DNA of 64,000 nucleotides from Caenorhabditis remanei. Its lineage: Eukaryota > Nematoda > Chromadorea > Rhabditida > Rhabditidae. A program made the position numbers and the translations under genes. Numbering within the stretch: the first letter of the stretch is position 1; every line of letters begins with the position of its first letter. Below, in pieces: positions 13,043-23,696 of the stretch. The DNA is taken from contig NC_071332.1 in NCBI RefSeq assembly GCF_010183535.1, positions 6,820,001-6,884,000 on the forward strand, read 5' to 3'. The notes below the pieces were generated by a model. It ran no database searches. It was not told where the DNA came from and saw only the letters and a program-made list of their open reading frames with translations.

Positions 13043-15288
13043 TCTGTCATAATCCTGGGCCTAGGCCACCGACGAGATAAGAATCAGGCCTCTCGTCCGA
13101 AAATGATCCGAAATTCGGTCCTGCTACGTCATGATCTTTGACCAGGCTGTATAATAAAGAAGAAGAGACGCAGAGATAATTAGGCCGAGCAAAGAAGAGA
13201 CGAATAATAATAGGAAATGAGACAAAGATCTAGTTTGAATTGAAGAATTGTACTTTACACTGTGAAGAGAAATGGTCGTGTTGGTATATAGTTGGTAGTG
13301 TGTTTCAGACTTGTTTCAGATTGTTAGTTATTGACTTTGAACGCCATTTCATTTCTGATGACACTTTGGAAAGTCTAACACGGAATTGAAGTTAAAATAG
13401 ATCATTGATAGATTGATCGGGAACGAGAACAAGAATAACTGTCTGGTTGAATTGTGGTGTGATGGGGAAAAAGAGAAGAGATGAGAAGTGTTTTTCAGGT
13501 TACTGTAGTTCCTTTTCAGTTGGAGAAAGCCGAAAGAAGCCGGAAGAAATGGAGAGGCATACGGTACAGTAGTATGGTGTAGAGGAGACGTTCTGCTTTA
13601 CTTTTACAGCTCTGAATCCAGTTGTATACTGCTTACCGAAGTATACTGTACTGTCGAAAGTTTTGAGATTTCTACCGTATTCATATTCTAGACCACCCGA
13701 CCACACGGTTCAATAATCTTACTGTAAATAATCCTGAACCCTTCGTTGTAAAAAGAAATCAAACCATTGAACGTGTTATAGCTTCTTCTTCATTACACCA
13801 TCCCTTATTTATCTCATTCTGTTCTTCTCAGAATAGACAACTATGACATGTTCTTGTTTGTTCCCCTTCTTCAAAAGTCGTCTTCCATCAATCCCAATCA
13901 AATAGTTACAGTATCCGCACGAATCTTTTCGTTTCAAAAGATCATCATGATTTCTTTTCCTTCTTCTCAATTCCTTCTTTTTTTGCAAAGATTCTCCTAC
14001 TCTCTCCGTCTCCCACACTATTTCCCATCGGGCAATCTTTAAAGAAACAGAAAGATAAGCGGGTCAATTAGAGAACAAGAGACGTCAGACACACATGAAT
14101 TCGATCCTCGTGTATCATCGCTCTTTTAAAGAATGATACTGATTAGAGATAACGAGACGCAGACGTTTTGCGATGTGTGATGATGTACAAGACGGGCGCC
14201 GATTAATGGGAAAAGACGCTGCGCCAGACTCAATTTTTAAAGAAGACTCATGTGATGTTCATGTGAAAGACAGTTGCTGGTTCTTCAAAGAGTATTGGAC
14301 AACCCATTTTCAAAATGTTCAATGATTTCGTAGGTGGTCAGAAAGTGAGTGATGTTTACTAAATAGTACGATTTGAATGGAAGATGGAAGGGGAGGATTG
14401 TTGTTGTGGAAAAGTTGAAGGATCAAATGCCAATTTGAGTACATGAAATTTCAGAAACACTGAGGGAAAAAAAGCTTTGTCTTCTGAATTTCAACGAAAA
14501 ACATGAACAAACTAAAACAAGATTTGACCTATTCGTTGTCTCCTCCAGTGGGATGTGTAAATTTATACTTCTATTTACACCCTGAGCCAGACAGATTACA
14601 GTCGATTGTTTTCCACTGGTACTTCCTTCCTTATTTTAGAATTTCGAGAGCAAAATAGCAATTTGTGTGTTTTTTTTTTGAGCATTCTCAATTTTACTAT
14701 TTTGGAAATTCACAGAACTTTTTTCACACCAATGTTCAGTTTTTTTCTGAGCTTTTTCTGACAAAAGTCATGTGACCCGATTAAAACCTTTTTGAAAGAA
14801 AAACGATAAGACAGCGAATGTCGGAATGACTTTTTAAAATTAGAAGTGGAGTGATAATGACGGAGGAGTCGGAGAAAAGTGATAAAAACTACGTCTTTTC
14901 TGGGGGGAAAAGGTGAAAAAATCAAAGTGGAGACTTTGATCGGGGGATGTTGAAGATGAAGGGGGTGGTTACTGCCACTTTTGGATTACTGTAGCTACAG
15001 TAACCCATAAGTTGGAAAATAGCGTTCAGTTTCGAGTAGCATTAATACAAATTAGCACACAGAAAAGCGCTAACGACACGCCAGAGTCTATCCATTTTCT
15101 ATCTGAAAATCTATAAAAATGGTCTTCCTTGTTTCATTGTTGTCATTGACCGATTCTGATCTTTGCCATCGACATCCATTGTACTTTTCTTCTCCATTTT
15201 TAGAAGTCACTATCTCCAAAAATAGCTACTGTACTTTGCCGTCGTCTCCTTTTTCCCCCGGACCAGCCATCCGACACTATCTCCTCCA

Positions 15289-15300
15289 TTCACGTGAACA
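15289..15300. promoter_or_regulatory. E-box (TTCACGTGAACA), copy B promoter
   Basis: It is the counterpart of the palindrome at 11288-11299 and lies about 140 bases upstream of the copy B TATA box. Confidence 0.55.
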
Positions 15301-15406
15301 GTCCGTGTCCCATCTTTCCCCCATGAACATCTTCAAAGATGCAGATATATCACTGATTGTCTGCGTCTCCTTCCCTATCAGCCCGCCTCTTTCGTGCTCT
15401 TTGCCC

Positions 15407-15417
15407 TGACTCCGCCC
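15407..15417 (+). promoter_or_regulatory. TGACTCCGCCC promoter box, copy B
   Basis: Identical to the box at 11112-11122 and placed the same way, just upstream of TATAAAAG. CTGCGTCTC lies 38 bases further upstream (15361-15369). Confidence 0.6.
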
Positions 15418-15426
15418 ATCACCTAG

Positions 15427-15434
15427 TATAAAAG
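15427..15434 (+). promoter_or_regulatory. TATA box of phosphatase copy B
   Basis: TATAAAAG about 99 bases before the ATG at 15533. A TTTCAG acceptor lies 2-3 bases before the ATG, so a short 5' UTR intron or trans-splicing is possible. Confidence 0.75.
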
Positions 15435-15532
15435 AGTCAGCAGCAGCAAAGGTTCAATATCACTTCCTTCTTTTTGATTCTTTTTTTTGAATAATGGAAG
15501 ACTCCTAACTATAATTTCTCTAGTTTCAGAAA

Positions 15533-16634
15533 ATGAAGTATCCAACAATCATTGACAGTCTTCAACTCTTCCGTGAGCAGGATCATCCATTGAAAGCTGG
15601 TCTCGATCCAAAATGCCGATCAACCAAACCACTGTGTCCAGATTCGTTTGCTAAGGTTATGAAGTCAATCGACACATTCATTTTTGATGCTGATGGTAAG
15701 CTAACTAGTCAGTCGGGTAGATCAAATAAATTTTTTTAATTTCCCAGGTGTCCTCTGGCTTGGTGAATCAGTGATGCCAGGATCTCCTCGTCTGATTGAT
15801 TACCTCGTGAAACACAATAAACAAATCATTGTTCTCACCAACAATGCCACCAAATCTCGTGCTGTCTATGCGAAGAAATTGGCGAAACTCGGCTACAATT
15901 CGAAGAAAATGAACAAGAACAATCTGGTGAATCCAGCTGCAGTAGTTGCTGACACATTACAAAGATCTGGATTGGATGGTAAACGAGTTTATTTGATTGG
16001 AGAACAAGGACTTCGTGATGAAATGGATGAACTGGGCATTGAATATTTCGGACATGGACCAGAGAAGAAGCAAGAAATCGATGGTGCATTCATGTATGAT
16101 ATCAAATTGGAGGAGAACGTTGGAGCAGTTGTTGTTGGTTACGAGAAACATTTCGACTATACGAAAATGATGAAAGCAGCCAACTATTTGAGAGAAGAAG
16201 GCGTTCTGTTTGTGGCTACGAATGAAGATGAAACATGTCCGGGACCGAATCCAGAAGTGGTTATTCCTGATGCTGGACCAATTGTTGCTGCAATTAAATG
16301 TGCGTCTGGAAGAGATCCATTGACTGTTGGAAAACCATGTACACCTGCATTCAATTATATCAAGAGGAAGTGGAATATCAATCCATCGAGAACTATGATG
16401 ATTGGTGACAGGTAATTTCATTTCTTTTTCTTTTTCTTTCAATTAATTTTCTCTTTTTCCAGAACCAACACTGATGTGAAATTCGGAAGAGATCATGGAA
16501 TGAAGACGTTGTTAGTGTTGTCTGGATGTCATCAAATCGAAGATATCATTGAGAATCAGATGAACGAACGTGACGATATGGTCCCTGATTATGTCGCCCC
16601 TTGCCTCGGTGCTCTTGTTCCAGAAAGAATGTAG
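15533..16634 (+). CDS. PGP-family phosphatase (2-phosphoglycolate / glycerol-3-phosphate), copy B
   Basis: Three exons (15533-15695, 15748-16411, 16463-16634) encode 332 residues, with the same HAD motifs as copy A: DADG/VLWLGE, TNNATKSR and the GDR(T)NTD acidic motif. Across the central 214 residues only one difference from copy A is seen (GYNSK versus GYNSQ). Introns 1 and 2 are also almost the same; intron 2 has one extra TTTTTC unit. Similarity stops abruptly near KVMKSIDTF in exon 1 and at the last codons (ends LVPERM). The N-terminus (IIDSLQLFREQDHPLKAG) is unrelated to that of copy A. The two genes diverge head to head. Same predicted reaction as copy A; the different N-termini and 3' ends may change stability or expression. 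Confidence 0.93.
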
Positions 16635-17524
16635 ATCTCAATTTGAAACATTACGTGTCATGTATTCTTGAATGCATACGGTTTTGATGCATCTTATCTG
16701 TCTATTTTTTATAATTTGACTGATCCGATCCAAGTTAATTCGGATGCCAATATTCACTTCATATTGAAGCAAACTCACCCAAAACACTCGAGAATAAATC
16801 TTGTTTTGATATTACTCCAAATTCTTCGTACTGTAATGAAATAGACATGGTATTGAACAAAAATTGAAACACAGCAATAAAATGGTTTTCCAAAAAATTA
16901 TTCTTTTCCGAGAGCAGGTTTTTCGAGATGCGCTCATCCAATTGAGAGATTTCCAAACTTTTATTTAGAGGCTTTCAAAAAATATTTTTATCCAACTTTT
17001 TTTTATTCGAGAATTTTTTTAGACATTGTTCAATAATATAACACTTTTTATAAACTTATTAAACAAAGGAAACCAAGAGAGTACGTCCTTTTCTAAAGAA
17101 ATTATGCAAAGACACAATCTATCACCAGTTGAACCAACGTCCATTTTTAATTTCGGCTGAACTCCCGACAACAAAATAGAATTCTCTCGGGGAAATATGA
17201 ACAAAAGCTCTTTCTCTATCGGAATCTCTATCCAAGTACTTGCGAGTAAGTAAACGTCTCTCCTTCCATTCTTTCCACTCACTTGATACTGTTGACAATC
17301 TTCTGTAATGGTACTTTATTAATTACTTTCTTAAATAAAATGATTCGAGATCTCAGAACGTCAGAATGTCTAAACTCGCGCCTTCAGAAAAATGTATTGA
17401 AAGAAAATTCAAATTTTGGAATCCGTGATTAGAGTTCTAATCGTTTTGAAACTTACTAGTTAGTAATTCTCAAATGTTGAAATTTTTCAAAAATCAAACG
17501 AAGAGCTTCTTCATTGAAGTATTA
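16635..17524. other. Convergent intergenic region
   Basis: 3' flanks of the phosphatase gene (+) and the F-box gene (-). A/T-rich, with no supported gene. Confidence 0.6.
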
Positions 17525-18567
17525 TTAAACATAATCAAACCTTTCTTTCCATTTGATGACATTATAGTCTAGCAATCGTCGAACACCAGAATCTTCCATT
17601 ATTTTGGCAATGTCCCAGTTTTCGTTATAAGAATGACAAATAGAAAGAAATTTCAAGTTTCGGAATCCTAGATCAGACTTCCAGTCGTTCAGAAACTTAG
17701 TAATTGTAGATAGTTGAAGATGCACTGAAATCAAATTGAGACATTTTCCTTTGAAACTTCTTAGAATGTCATCTCCACAAGCTTCGAAACAAGAGACAAT
17801 CAAATATTCAGTCTGATTAATCACTGAATTCTGACAAAACTTCAGTGGACCCATTCCATCGAGTACAATGTATTCTTGATGTGGAGATTTTCTGAAACAT
17901 GCTTCCAACTTCTCTGCATCTGTTACAGCAAATGATGCAATATAACTGTTCTTGATATTTTTCAGACTCGGTGGCAATTGACGATCATATGATCTGATCT
18001 CGTAATTCACAGACGATCCAAATAAATCAAGTAAACAATTGTGAATTCCTTCGATGATGATTGTTCTCCGTACTGTATCGAATTCCTCCTTTTCAGAGAA
18101 ATTGTTCGGCCTGAAAAATAACAGTTCAATTGAAAGTTTTTAGAGGTTGTTGTACATCAGTACGTATTTTTGAGCTCCTGATCCACTCGATTATTTTTTC
18201 CTACTATTATCTTTTTTAAAGTCTTTATCAGTTAGCACCAAAACAAATCATTTGAGATAACTCACCGCCACGTGTCAACTCGGCTAATTCCAAACACTTC
18301 CATTGGAGAAAGATCTAGTCTTTCCCAGGCGTCATATTCTATACCGATATACATTTCAACACTGTCGGATCTCGCACAGATATCGATTGATTCAGAATCT
18401 GATAAACCATATATGATAGTTTTTATTTTTCTCAATCTAGGCTTCTCGGTAGCTTGGATTAAATAATTCGTCCGTTTAGAGCATGATGATAGTACTACAA
18501 GATCTTCCAGTTTTAGATTTCCAAGTATTTCTTTCAGGACTAAAATCGGAAACCTCAGAAATTGCAT
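17525..18567 (-). CDS. F-box protein of the nematode FBA (fbxb/sdz-33-like) family
   Basis: Two exons (18567-18266 and 18110-17525) join in phase to give 295 residues. Residues about 4-45 are an F-box of the nematode type (FPILVLKEILGNLKLEDLVVLSSCSKR). The rest has the leucine-rich pattern of the FBA_2 region (near C-term: FLNDWKSDLGFRNLKFLSI). Such proteins are thought to be variable substrate adaptors of Skp1-cullin ubiquitin ligases. The family is large and fast-evolving in Caenorhabditis, so one-to-one orthology should not be assumed. Substrate unknown. Confidence 0.85.
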
Positions 18568-18990
18568 GACAATAATCTAAGGGAACGGGAGGAAAAGTGA
18601 GTAATATACAACTCAAAATCGCTGGAGTGTTCGTATGTGAATGATGTGTCGCCCTGCAAGAATCAATAGATAATACTATCTGGTGAAGTAGATAAAGGTT
18701 ATTTGTATTGTTTTGGCAAACTGCCAAAGGAAATTCCGATTCATAATTTGTAGAATGTATGGTTCCCGCTGAAAGTGATTTCTGAAATCATAACCCAGAG
18801 AAATTAAATTCAAAGACCTTAGACAAAAAGCGCAAAACTTTATGACTAGCAATTTACTTTAATAAAATAAAATAGAAAACATCATGTTGTCAATCATGAA
18901 AACAGCATCTCACAGAGAAAAAATACGAGTATCCGGGGGAAATTGCTCACGGTAAAGAAAGAAAATATCTAAAAACTAGAAGAGGATAAA
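18568..18990. other. Intergenic region
   Basis: Promoter side of the F-box gene and 3' flank of the insulin-degrading enzyme gene. Nothing else seen. Confidence 0.55.
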
Positions 18991-21900
18991 TTAATACTTC
19001 GATTTCGGTGCAGAGGTATCTTTGTGCTCCAGAGGATCAAGACCAATCGGTTTGAGGTCAATGGCAGCTTGTGGTCGTCCGTAGAGGGGCAAGAATTGGC
19101 GAAGTTGATCCAAGTAGAGCACTTCTTTCTCCTTCTTTCCGGCTTCAGCGTTCTTCTTGATCACTTCATCCACCACTGTCTTGTCTTCATTCTTTCCGTG
19201 CACAAAGATGGCAAGCTTCCGGCGCTCAGCGGCATCTTTCTTGATTTTTCTAGAAAAATAACATTAATAACATTGAATTTTATTTCTGAAATTTCTTACT
19301 TATCGAATAGGGCAAGAACATCATCCTTCTTGATGGACTTGAGTACTTTGACTTCTTCCTCTCTGCGTGAGAAATTGTACTGACGACACTCGATTTCATT
19401 CCAGAATCGACGGAATCTGCTGGACAGCGTCTTCGGCTTCTCTTCAAGACGAGCAATCATTCCAGACACTTGATTGTCAAACTCTTCTTGTGGCATATCA
19501 GCGATCTCCTTTCGAACCGACTCCAAGAATACTTCAATGCGTTCCAGAACATGATCGACACTCTTTGGTCCCTGGACGATAACATTGAGTGAAACAGTTC
19601 CGCAATTGAGACGTGATCCCGTCCATACGATGTAACCTGAAAAAATGAATCAATACTGTTCAAAGAAGATGATTTTATTACCAAGAGCTTCATTGGTTCT
19701 CAAAGTGTTGAAAGCTGGCTCTCTAATCAGTTGATCAATGAGTCCAACAACTGCATTATCATACGTGTTTTGAACTCCAACTTGATATGTAACTTCAACA
19801 CATCCGACATCGTGTGTCTTCTGAAGATGTCTGTAGACGTATTCGTCACCATTGTTCAACTGCAGCTCTCGCCGTGGACTGTGCTCATTCCGATAAAGCG
19901 GTCTCGAATTTGGAGAAACCGATTTCACAATTTCTGTCAACTCCTTGGACAGCTCAATAGCTTCCTTTTCCGTCGAATTTCCATGAACGAAGAGCTCCAA
20001 ATGGAAAGCTTGGAGCATTTCCTTGGCAAATCCTTGAACATCTTCCAGTGTAACACTATCGCATACTGCCAACAACTGCTCTTTGCTCCACACCTTATCC
20101 AATACGATCAGCTGATTGTAGTGTTGTGAGAGAGCATAGGGCTGGGAGAATGCATGATTTGTCAGAGCTCTCTTGAGGGATTCGAAAAGAACGTCAAAAC
20201 GAGTCTTGTCGATTTTGAAATTTGTCATTCGATTCGTCAGATGTTTGGCAAATAGGGATTGTTTCTCATCATATCCATAGACCTATAAAAACACGAAAAT
20301 AAAATGAGTGCCAAAGAGTTTTCTACAGCATCAGGTTAGATTAACGAAACAATGTTAAAAGACAATAAGAACATGGAGTGAAGTTAGTAAAAAGACAAAA
20401 CAAAAACAAAACACAAACATGCAGGGTGAGTGAAGCGTGTCGTTCGGGCTCTCGTCGTCCGCTTACCCGCATTTGCACACCAAACGGACTAGATTCGAGC
20501 TGACATTTGAGGCCAGCCAAATCTGCATTATATGTTTCTTCGGCGAGTGTATCCTGAAAGAAGAAAGAAAATCTACAGATACTTTGTGAAAAGATTACTT
20601 ACACTGAGACACCACAGCCAAAGGCTTGAAAGAAGGGACATTCTTGGATTTTGAGCCACGATTGGAGTTGTCAACGCGAGCTTCGTCTCTTGTTTCGGCA
20701 TGTTGTACTCATCGTCCTGCTTGAACCAGACTCGACTCCAACCATCGTCACTGATCAATCTCGGATGAGCATCTTTCACCGCTTCACGCTTCTTCAGGTC
20801 GAACTTCGTAGCAATGTATTCGTTCTTCTCGGGGAGATGAAGAGCATGATGGCTGGTTTTCAGAGCATTTTCGAACTTCTGCATGGATTCCTGGTCGATA
20901 TCCATCATTTTGATTTCTGTTCCATAAACAGGCTCAGTGGTATTTCCTTCTTGTCCCTTGAACTTCTGGGAGACGACTCTAACATACATGCTAGCCGGTT
21001 TCAGCATATCTAACAGCTCTTTAATTCGTTCCGGCTCAAATTTGGTTAACAGATACTTTGAAGACAAAATATCTTCGAAAGGAATCGACTGAAGGCTAGA
21101 CGCGACATTGATAGCCATATTCATTGGTTGTTCCTTATCTTTGAATCGGAATTTTACAGCGCTGAGCTCTGCCAACTCTTCATGAATCCATGCCTTTGGT
21201 CCGGCAGCTTGAAGCATTCCAATGTAATTGAAAAGCAATTGAATAATCTCATCGACATGTTCAAGTCCTTCAGTACTCAAATCCATGGTGACAGCGTAGA
21301 CACCAAATCCAGCTGCTTGAGTATGACTATCGGATTGCAATGAGCTAACCCATCCACGTCTCTTGAGTTCTGAGAGCAAGGATCCAGGCCCTTCATGTCC
21401 AATAAGGTGAGCTGAAATGTTGAAATAAAATGATGAAGTATAAAATAAAAGAAAACTCACATATATAATGTCCAGGTTGCGATTGATACTCGTTGTTGAG
21501 ATCAGGAAACGGGAAGCTGACTGACAGCATTCTTGTGTCCTTGATCGGAACCACCTCGACTTTCTTTCCGAGTTGCTCTGGTCCATATGGGAACTCTTTC
21601 CACACTTGACGCGACACTTTCTTGTTTTCAATAGCATCGAACTCCAGTGTTCCCAAATATGATTCCAGAACATCGAGTGATTCTTTCCCGATAATACAAC
21701 AAGACATGCTGAAAGTATCCAAATATTGATCATGTCTGTTTAAGCATAAACACTCACATATCCGAGCTGTACCACTTTTTGTGAAATTGCAGAAGAGCTT
21801 CACGTGGTTCTATTCCCTTCTTGCGAGCATCTTCCAACAAAGTCTGCTTGTTTCCTGTACCGAACTTTCCATAATCATGTCCTGGCTTCGAGCGAGAACG

Positions 21901-22793
21901 ATCGACTTGCAAAAAGCGCCAAGAGTCGTTGTTCAAGTTGTTCGAGTGTTCCGAATCGACTGCACACACTTCGCGTTCAGTGGCGCTTTCCGTGAACTGT
22001 GGAGACAAGAAGAATTGAACAAAACGATCGAGAGCTCCAGAGAGTTGTTCAGGCTTCACATCGAAGTGATAATTGGTATGGTCCGTTGCGGTGTATGCAT
22101 TAGAACTTCCAGCATGTGCAGAAAGAAATTTTGAATACTCGTTTTCAGATGGATATTTAGCAGTTCCTAAGAAGAGCATGTGCTCACAAAAATGAGCGAG
22201 TCCAGGAAGCTCCCACGGGTCCATAAGGTGACCGACTTTGACATCGAGAGCAGCAGCAGACTTGTCTGTTGTCGGATCCGAGACTAACAGCACACGAAGT
22301 CCGTTTGTGAGCTCCAGCCCACGATACTGAAATTCAGATATAGAAATCGATGATTACAAAGAATTAAACTCACTTCTCTGGCATCCTGTGCTCCTTTGAC
22401 TATCAAATCGTGTCGCTTGAGGACAACATTTTTACCCGCTTCGGTCATTTTTGGCAGGGGATTCGAATTCGATACGTTCCGCACACACCGAAATCGAATT
22501 GAAGAAGACGGCGGCCTTCTGAAAGAAACGTTTTTGTTTCACACGAAAATGCGTGGAAAAATGAGAAAAGTTCACGTTCATATGAAAAATTGAGCTATTT
22601 CAAATCGTGAAGAACATAATTATTATGGGAGGAAAAGGAAGTTACAGGAAATAACTATCTGAGAAGACGCAAGGAGGCTGGCTAACCTGAGAATCTGAGA
22701 AAAGTTGCTGCTTGAAAAAGAACGTTTGCCGATTTGAGCGAGAGCTGGTGACGGCACGCACCTATTCAACCTTGAGAGAATTGAAAAAGACAT
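18991..22793 (-). CDS. Insulin-degrading enzyme (M16A metallopeptidase)
   Basis: Ten exons: 22793-22687, 22518-22374, 22326-21758, 21708-21461, 21411-20603, 20553-20467, 20282-19682, 19636-19300 and 19249-18991 give the long form (1053 residues); starting at ATG 22448 gives 994 residues (human IDE has 1019). The inverted zinc motif HFCEH is at 70-74 of the short form, followed by the third ligand region in [28 protein letters not shown] and the C-terminal [17 protein letters not shown] region are family hallmarks. The enzyme clips small peptides such as insulin and amyloid-beta within a closed chamber. The first exon reads [20 protein letters not shown] and continues with basic, Ser-rich sequence, a good mitochondrial presequence. 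Two in-phase donors (after ...LSRLN and after ...SQIL) fit the acceptor at 22519. The C. elegans relative is F44E7.4 (from memory). Confidence 0.93.
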
Positions 22794-23696
22794 CTGATTT
22801 CTCTGAAAGTTTGTTAAAATGTTTCCAAAAGAAATAATGGCGGTATTCTCTAGGTCAAATATTCTCAAAAAGCAGTGACAAATGATGAAAAAAATGCTGC
22901 GTCTCTCATCTCTAGTGCGTGACGATAGAGCGCGGATGACGAAAATTAATTTTTGTGCAAGAATGTTTTCCTGCAGCCGTTTTCAGACAAAACGCTTGAT
23001 TTTTAACATCTCAGTTACAAAAACTTTACGCCTTTAACAATTTCACTAGAATTTTAGTAGAAAAATTCGGAAAAAACTGTCAAAAAACTCAATTTAAGCT
23101 CATTTTTCATAGTTTAGAGAAAAGCAAACAAACAAAAAGACGGTGAGGAAATGGGAAAAAACCAACTGAAAGCTTTGATGTCTTTAATAGTTTTTGTAGT
23201 TTTTTCCGCAATTTATGACATCACAAGTTTGGTCTTTTTCCCTGGTTTGTGATTCTTGGAAGAAAGGAAAATATCGGACTTTCTTTTTTCTTCTTCTCTT
23301 CATCATCATGATGTACGTCTACAAAGTAACTAAAGCTTTTGCAAAAACTAAAGATTGTATATTTTCAACAAATGTAGAGAAGAAGCTGCTCCGTTTCTAT
23401 GGAGAGTGGAGTGCTTTCTTTCAACCGCTTAGCATTTATAACCTGCTGGCAGGTGCTCTAGTGAGTATGAGCAATATATATTATTATGAAATAATAGGAT
23501 TTTGAAATGAAACCGCAGAAGGAGAAACAAGAAAACATGATTAATTGATTTTCGAAGTTTCATAATCAGTTTATTACAATACATGGCCAGATGACAAGTC
23601 GAAGAACAAATACTGACAAAAAGGCACATATACTAGAGTTGTACTTAATTAAAGGCATTTTGAACACAAAAATTGTACATAAAATTTTAAAATAGC
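22794..23696. other. Intergenic region upstream of the insulin-degrading enzyme gene
   Basis: Holds CTGCGTCTC at 22897-22905, about 100 bases upstream of the first ATG. Open frames near 23215-23505 have no motif or splice support. Confidence 0.55.

Larger units (their letters stand above)
11009..15532. other. 4.5-kb divergent spacer between the two phosphatase genes
   Basis: No gene is supported. The outer 300 bases at each end are promoters (TATA, TGACTCCGCCC, CACGTG, CTGCGTCTC). The middle has two further GAGACGCAG copies (13165, 14154), one heat-shock-like element (13030) and several CTACAGTA-type motifs of the kind scattered in Caenorhabditis non-coding DNA. Open frames of 60-110 codons lack motifs and splice support. 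Confidence 0.6.
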
